The notes beneath the pieces are model-generated. The model was not told the DNA's origin. It worked only from the letters and a program-made list of their open reading frames with translations, and searched no databases. Positions 58,283 through 64,000 of a stretch of DNA of 64,000 nucleotides are shown piece by piece. Within the stretch, counting starts at the first letter, position 1. Each line of letters opens with the position of its first letter. This DNA comes from Aedes albopictus. Taxonomy: Eukaryota > Arthropoda > Insecta > Diptera > Culicidae. The translations under genes and the position numbers were made by a program. The DNA is taken from contig NC_085137.1 in assembly GCF_035046485.1 (NCBI RefSeq), positions 476,123,396 through 476,187,395 of the forward strand, given 5' to 3'.

Positions 58283-58449
58283 CCCAAGCAACACACATGT
58301 TATAATAGAGTTACGACAGCGCAAGTTTTGGTTGCATAGAAGTTTATTTTACGTAATTCTAACATTGTGTTAAAATAACGTAAAATAAACTTCTATACAA
58401 CCAAAACTTGCGCTGTCGTAACTTTTATATAACATGTGTGTTACTTGGG
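58283..58449. mobile_element. palindromic MITE, TSD TA
   Basis: 167 bp. CCCAAGCAACACACATGTTA and its near-exact complement, with arms continuing through GACAGCGCAAGTTTTGGTTG. TA flanks at 58281-58282 and 58450-58451. It sits at the CCGGTAGTGT position of a satellite monomer, where the uninterrupted monomers carry a single TA. Confidence 0.85.
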
Positions 58450-59269
58450 TAGTGTGACGAAACCGGTTCCAGGTGCCCCGACGGAAGTGGTCAAATGTAG
58501 AAAAAAAAACCAAACGCGAAAACACCGCACACTAAATAACGGCTTTTTCGATAACGCGAAGAACGGTCAGCAAGAAAATAGTCTCAGGTCAGTAGTGTTC
58601 CGGAACCAGATTCGAGTGCCTCGCCGAAACTGGCGAAATGCACGAATGAACCAAACCCATGCATGCATTACATCAATTTGCGGCTTTTTAGGAGAACTGA
58701 TTAATAATTTACATGAAACTAGTCTAAGACCACATCAGGGACAATCGGTAAGTGGTAAAATGTGAACCGAAAGTTGTAAATGTGAAATTGAATCAAATCC
58801 ATGGGTGTCGTACCATAAAACCACGCTGATTCGACAATGATTGCTGTCAAATTAAACTGTGTAAACTTTCAATTCGATAAACTAACTCTATTTTAGTTTT
58901 GTTTAGATTGTATGATTTGTTTTTGAACACAAATCTTACAGATATTGTGGTGGTACGAATTGATAGCTTGTACATTTTACGATTGTTGGCTTCCCAGGTT
59001 CACTGCGGTTGATCACTAAACGGATCAGGTGTCGGAATGCACCAAATTAGAACTTTCGGAAGTAGCAGCTGCACGAGGAGCCGCTGCGGGTGTAAGTAAC
59101 ATCACAATATCGTATCATTCGTATTTACAGCGTATTACACTGAGACATTTGATCATTTTTTTAATTCAAAAAATTTCGAATGAGCGGGGTACAAGTTAAA
59201 AAGTGTCTTATTAAAGAGTGATGAATACGCGGGGTTTGACAGTACATCAAATAGCAGCTTTTTGATAAC

Positions 59270-59532
59270 TTCTTCTTCTTCTTTATAGCTCGACGTTCGC
59301 ATTGGAACTTGGCCTGCCTCTCTTCTACTTAGTGTTCTTTAGAGCACTTCCACAGTTAATAATTGAAGGGTTTTCTTTGCCGCCATTGCATGAATTTGTA
59401 TATTGTGAGGCAAGTTCAATGATACACTATGCTCAGGAAGTCGAGAAAATGTTCCCGACCGGAACGGGAATCAAACCCGCCGTTTCCGAATTGGCGATTC
59501 ATAGCCTTAACCACTAGGCCAATTGGAGACCC
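59270..59532 (-). mobile_element. tRNA-derived SINE, second copy
   Basis: Minus-strand SINE like 42661-42917. Head at about 59455-59532 with A box TGGCCTAGTGGTTAAGGC and B box GGGTTTGATTCCC (one change from a GTTCG core), then the body, then an AAGAAG tail at 59270-59282. Flanks TTTTTGATAAC and TTTTATTGATAAC look like a slightly altered duplication of the monomer target. Confidence 0.8.
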
Positions 59533-60430
59533 TTTTATTGATAACACGATGATCGATTCGTAAGAACATAGCCTCAGACCATATTTTAGACAACCGGTAG
59601 TGTCTCGAAACTAGTTCTGGGTGTCCCACTGGAAGTAGTCAAATGTAAAAGTGATTTGTACCCATGCATAAGATAAATCAAATCGTGGTTTTTTTTTAGG
59701 TAACCTGATGTACGTTAGCAATGATATTGCCTCAGACTATATTTGGGAGACCCGGTGGTGCTCCGGAACCTGTTCCGGAAAGTAACCAAATGTACCATGC
59801 GACACATCACATCACGGCTTTTTTAATAAGCTGAGGAACGGTTAACTAGAAAATAAGCTCATACCACATTAGAGACTACTGGTAGGGTTGCACAACCAGC
59901 GTTTGATGCTTCGCCGGAACTACGAAAGTAAATAAAATCAATGCAAGCGATAAATATGTGTGAGAGAACAAAATCTTGACATATTAAACCCACATACAAA
60001 CAGACGTCTCACTATACTCACTACGTTCTTGTTTTTAACGGTCAATAAAATATAACATAGAATGTGCAAAAAAAAAACTTTATCGAAGACCGCAAAGTGA
60101 TCTGTGAATGTGTAAAAAGTTATATCTTAGCTTGTTAGTATCGTCTTGATATTGATCAGCTCCCAATGTTAGTGAAGGTACTCAAGCAGTAAACTGAGAA
60201 ATCTGATATTATTCAGCTCTGCTTTTACGCTGAACACAACGTCGGAGTATGTGCCATCAATAAGTTTTAAGTCAATTCAATGATGGCTTTGATAAAATGC
60301 TTGCTTATCTTAAAATATATCAGGATTCAGGAACACTTTGACTTACGTCGACGGAAAGATCGTGAGAACATATACGACGAGAAAGGCACTATCACCTCTA
60401 GGTGGATTAATTTGGGTTTTTTAGTTATGT

Positions 60431-61640
60431 TCTGTACTATTTCTGAAAAAAATATGAAAAAAAAATCCCAGGAGGAAGATTTGGAAAAATTCCTACAGAA
60501 AGCTATGAAGGAGTTCCAGGAGATATATCTAATGGAACTGCTGCAACCATATATAAAAAAAAATACTTGTAGCAATTTCTGCGAGAGTCTCTGACAAAAT
60601 TTCTCAAGAAGAACCCTTGGAAGAGTTTCCGGAGGAATCGCTGTAAGATTTTCGAAGAAACTAAAAAAATCTGAAACACTCCATGGAAGAACTAGAAAGC
60701 ATAAACCCCTCTGAAGAAACGATGTTTCTGGAGGTATTTTTAAAGGACATCCTGAAAGAATTTTTTTTTAAGTTCCAATTTCTAAAAAAAACCCTGAAGA
60801 TTTTTCTGGAGAAACCTTCAGTAGAATCTCTGTAGGATTATGAGGAAGAACTCTTGAATAAATCTCCAGAGAAATATCTGAAGAAATCTCATGGAATTTC
60901 TTGAACTTTCTGGAAACCTGGAGTTCCAGGAAAAGTTAAATGATAAGTTTTAAGAAAAATGCCAACAGAATTTTTCTAAATGTTCTTATTGGATGTTGTA
61001 GTAGTACTCGTGGGGCAATCTATGGACGAATTTCTGAAGGAATCCATGTATGAAAACCTGAAGAAACCGCCTAGTTTTACTTCTAGGTCTAAAAATTAAA
61101 AAAATGCTTTTGAAGTTTTGCTTGAGGAATTTTTGTGGAAACTACCAGGAAATATTGCAGAATGCATTGCAGAAAGAACTCTTGCATAAACTCTTAGAAG
61201 TTTCTTCAGAGGAACTGCTGGGGAAAATTCTGTAAGAAATTTTGTGAAATTTTTCAATGTAAATTCAAGATCAATACCTTTACAAAGGAATTTCAGTAAG
61301 ACTTTCGGAAGAAACCTCAAGAAGATTTTTTTTTAATTCTCTGAAAAAAATTCTAAAGAATTCCTTCTGGATTTTGAAGGAGTCCTTAGATTCCCTGAAT
61401 AACTTCTTTAAGAGTTTCAGAAGGAACCCATGGAAATCTACCTAATGGAATTCTTAGCATTACTGAAGAAAGCTCTGGAAAATTTCCTTTAAGTATCTCT
61501 GAAGGAAGGATCTAAAGAGACCGCTGATGGAGTTTCTTAATGGAACCTTGGTAGATTTAAGACGAAATTCATGCAGCAATTTCTGAAGGTATTAATGGAA
61601 CAATTTTCGAGGTAATCCATTGAAAATTTCTCAAAGCCTG
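60431..61640. repeat. decayed GGAATTCC-like tract, minus sense
   Basis: Repeated GGAGGAAT, TGAAGAAATCTC, GGAATTTC and CTGAAGGAAT words. Very degenerate. Frames at 60280-60594 and 61096-61320 are not recognised genes. Confidence 0.5.
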
Positions 61641-61647
61641 CGAGAAT

Positions 61648-61850
61648 CAGAGATGCCAAACGATTTTTTGAAAAATCGGTATCACATTTTTCATAAATAT
61701 GTATCGCATACAAAATTTGAGTGAAAACCCCCATACAAATATAAAATGGCTGCTCTAGTTCCAAAATCTGCATTTCACATAAAACGAAATATGTGTGGAT
61801 GCTAAAAAAATCTGAATAATTAAGATAAATCTAAATATATGGCATCCCTG
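61648..61850. mobile_element. possible hAT-type MITE
   Basis: Ends CAGAGATGCCA and TGGCATCCCTG are inverted complements with one mismatch. No 8 bp duplication is visible, so the call is weak. Confidence 0.3.
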
Positions 61851-62759
61851 TCCAGCTAACAATCGCCAGCCGCAAACAAACATGCATGCTGAATTGTTGC
61901 TTCATAATAGTAATTATAGCTGAACTAAAATTATGCTGTACGTATTACTGTACAAATGCTATTTCACTTGAAAAAGTTGCCAATGTTCAACTTTTCAACA
62001 ATTGATAATTCAAAACACTTTTCAAGCGTTCAATAGGATTTTTGTACGACTCGCAGTAATTCCTTTACAACATAGTTTAACAAGACTTTTTTCTGCTTTT
62101 TGTTAAGTTCATGTAAAAAATAGCACATGTATCTATATAATGTGTTTTACACAAGTCAAATAAGCGCTTTCGTTTCATTATACTTCGACTCAGAGTACAT
62201 GATGAAAAACACGTGTTTTTTGCTGAACAACAGCTGAGCAACCATAATGTTGTGCTTATTCACCAATGCTGAATAGGAGTAGTGATCATTATTAACCCAT
62301 GAAAAGTTTATGTTTTGATTTGAGCGCTGCAATTCATCATCTCTAGGATGGCGCAGATAGGAAGGCATGCGGCTAGCAATCGTCGGGTCTCGAGTTCGAA
62401 TCTGGATTTAGGTAAATGTATGTGTAGTTATTATTTCACAATACTTGTTCCCAGCATTAAGTTCCAATCATAAACTCTCGTAGAAATTGAAAAAAAATGA
62501 TTTTTTTTTATTTTCAATCATTTTTGCTTAAGCTGAATAACAGCTTTACTATAAAGTTGTAAAACGATTTGACAACAAACAGTTCAATTGGTACACAACA
62601 CTATGCTTTATAGTTTCTACAAATTTGTGTGAACAAAACTCGAACAAGGTCGTGCCTGAAAATTATCCAAATGTTATTCAGCATCATGCTGAATAAATTC
62701 GTCGTAAAGGTGCTTGTAAAATGAGTGATTGTTAGTTGGGTGGTTCCTGGTGAGAATTA
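61851..62759 (+). other. AT-rich DNA with one tRNA-like stretch
   Basis: About 62344-62412 on plus has the A-box-like TGGCGCAGATAGGAAGG and B-box-like GAGTTCGAATCTGG at tRNA spacing. Stems are poor, so it is tRNA-derived at best. The rest is unrecognised. Confidence 0.35.
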
Positions 62760-62995
62760 ACAGGGCAGTTTCTAAAGAGAAATCTCTGAAGGAATTTCTT
62801 TGGGAAACTTCGAAAAAATCTCCGAAGAAGTCTGTGAAAATTTCTAAAGAAATATTCAGAGGAATTTCTATATTTTTATTCTGAAGGAATCTCTACAACC
62901 ATTTTTGAAGAAACCCGTGGATGATTTCTTAAAATTAATATGATCATGATCTGTGAAAGAATCTACGGAGGAATTTGTGATGAAATCGATATATT
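62760..62995. repeat. decayed GGAATTCC-like tract
   Basis: GAAGGAATTTCTTTGGGAAA and similar words, up to the start of the next satellite element. Confidence 0.5.
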
Positions 62996-64000
62996 TTTTG
63001 CCTTTCTCGTACACCAAGGTGTACCGAAAGGCTATATGTTCACTCCAAAAACTAAAATTTGATAGGGCCCCCGGAGGGGTCAAGTGTTATATACCAATCG
63101 ACTCAGCTCGACGAGTTGAGATGATGTCTGTGTGTATGTATGTGTGTATGTGTACAAAAAGGTCACCTCATTTTTAGATAGTAAATATGAACCGATTTCA
63201 ACGACCGATGGTTCATTCGACGGGGTACATTGTCCCATTGTTTCCTATTGAAAATGGTTCAGATCGGTCCAGCCGTTCCGGAGTTATGGCCATTTAGGTG
63301 TTCCGGACCGGTACCCCAGAAAGGGGCCAGATATGAAAATGCAACAAACCCATGCATGCGACCCATCCAACCACGGCATTTTCGATTATCTGATGAACGG
63401 GATGAAGGAAAATAGTCTCTGACTATATCTGAACCGGTAGTGTTCCGGAACCGGTTCCGGGTGTACCGCCGGAAGTGGCCAAATAAGAAAGTGAACATAA
63501 CCCAAGCATGCGACACGTCAAATAGCGGATTTTTCGATAACCAGTTGAATGGTAAGCAGGAAAATAGTTTCAGACCATGTTTGAACCGGTAGTATTCCGG
63601 AACCGGTTCCGGATGTCCTGCTGGAAGTGGGCAATTAAAAATGTGTATCAAACCCAGGCATGCGACACATCAAGGAGCGGCTTTTTCGAAAACCAGATGA
63701 ACGGTAAGCAGGAAAATAGTTTCAGACCATGTTTGATCCTATTGTGTTCCGGAACCGGTTCCGGATGTCCTGCCGGAATTGGGCAATTAAAAAAGAGAAC
63801 CAAACCCAGGCATGCAACACATCAAACAGCGGCTTTTTCGATAACCAAATGAACGGTAAGCAGGAAAATAGTTTCAGACTATGTTTGAACCGGTAGTATT
63901 CCGGAACCGGTTCCGGATGTCCTGCCGGAAGTGGCCAATTAAAAAAGTGTTCCAAACCCAGGCATGCGACACATCAAAGAGCGGCTTTTTCGATAACCAG
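62996..64000 (+). mobile_element. satellite-bearing element, truncated by the window edge
   Basis: Starts TTTTGCCTTTCTCGTACACC with the usual hairpin and a short TG/TATG leader. Then come at least four well-matched monomers with an exact 152 bp period: the CATGCATGCG/CAGGCATGCG landmark falls at 63351, 63503, 63655, 63807 and 63959. It is the most regular array of the family in this window, so probably the youngest. Confidence 0.85.

Larger units (their letters stand above)
56973..60430 (+). mobile_element. satellite-bearing element, longest plus copy
   Basis: Begins TTTTTGCCTTTCTCGTACAC with the hairpin facing GGTGTACCGAAAGG. Then comes the TG leader (57115-57178) and degenerate monomers of about 152 bp to about 59930, landmarks as at 32945. 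A unique tail ends in ACGAGAAAGGCACTATCACC and a TAGGTGGATTAATTTGGG motif. The shared TGCCTTTCTCGT words at the two ends lie in inverted orientation. Interrupted by a MITE (58283) and a SINE (59270). No protein-coding capacity seen; minus frames at 57595-57834 and 57982-58206 are monomer by-products. Confidence 0.8.

Noticed and set aside
61648..61850. Firm hAT element call
   Set aside because: The TIRs are only 11 bp with one mismatch and there is no 8 bp duplication; kept as a weak feature only.

Overview
The window is eukaryotic, AT-rich, intergenic or intronic DNA that is almost wholly repetitive. Nothing is prokaryotic: there are no operons, ribosome binding sites or CRISPR arrays. The mix of tRNA-derived SINEs with an AAG-rich tail, tandem repeats of about 152 bp joined to TG-rich leaders, palindromic MITEs, and non-LTR, copia-like and mariner remnants points to a culicine mosquito, most likely Aedes. 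That is an inference from repeat style; no database search was possible. The only convincing host coding sequence is one exon at 40823..41080 on the minus strand. It encodes part of the amino-terminal domain of an AMPA-type ionotropic glutamate receptor. It has a clean acceptor and donor, so most of the surrounding DNA may be intron of that gene. Layout. 1-1.5 kb: unique DNA. 1.86-7.99 kb: a 6.1 kb satellite of 12/24 bp GGAATTCC units arranged in about seven higher-order copies. 8-16 kb: unique DNA, a non-LTR tail with a target duplication, a 1.2 kb terminal-inverted-repeat element and foldback elements. 17.3-17.9 kb: a broken reverse transcriptase. 18-20.4 kb: a foldback palindrome, two TIR elements and decayed GGAATTCC-like DNA. 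22.2-23.9 kb: a 16 bp TCTGTCGTCTGTCTCG-type array. 24.9-25.8 kb: tRNA-like sequences and a palindromic MITE. 25.8-32.5 kb: a TTAGTGAG array split by a hAT element with a perfect 8 bp target duplication, itself carrying a satellite-bearing element that holds four further insertions. 32.6-36 kb: satellite elements in the opposite orientation. 36-37.9 kb: TTAGTGAG arrays in opposing orientations. 38-40.2 kb: a second GGAATTCC-like block. 40.8-41.1 kb: the receptor exon. 42.6-49.5 kb: a SINE, foldback GGGGTTTC arrays, MITEs and a deleted mariner-like element. 50-52.8 kb: a third GGAATTCC-like block. 54.4-64 kb: more satellite elements, a solo LTR, MITEs and a second SINE. Nearly all long open frames are by-products of stop-free tandem repeats. 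No new biochemical system is evident. The notable content is architectural: insertions whose target duplications can be checked against empty paralogous sites inside this window, stop-free satellites open in several frames, and paired inverted satellite blocks around nested transposons.
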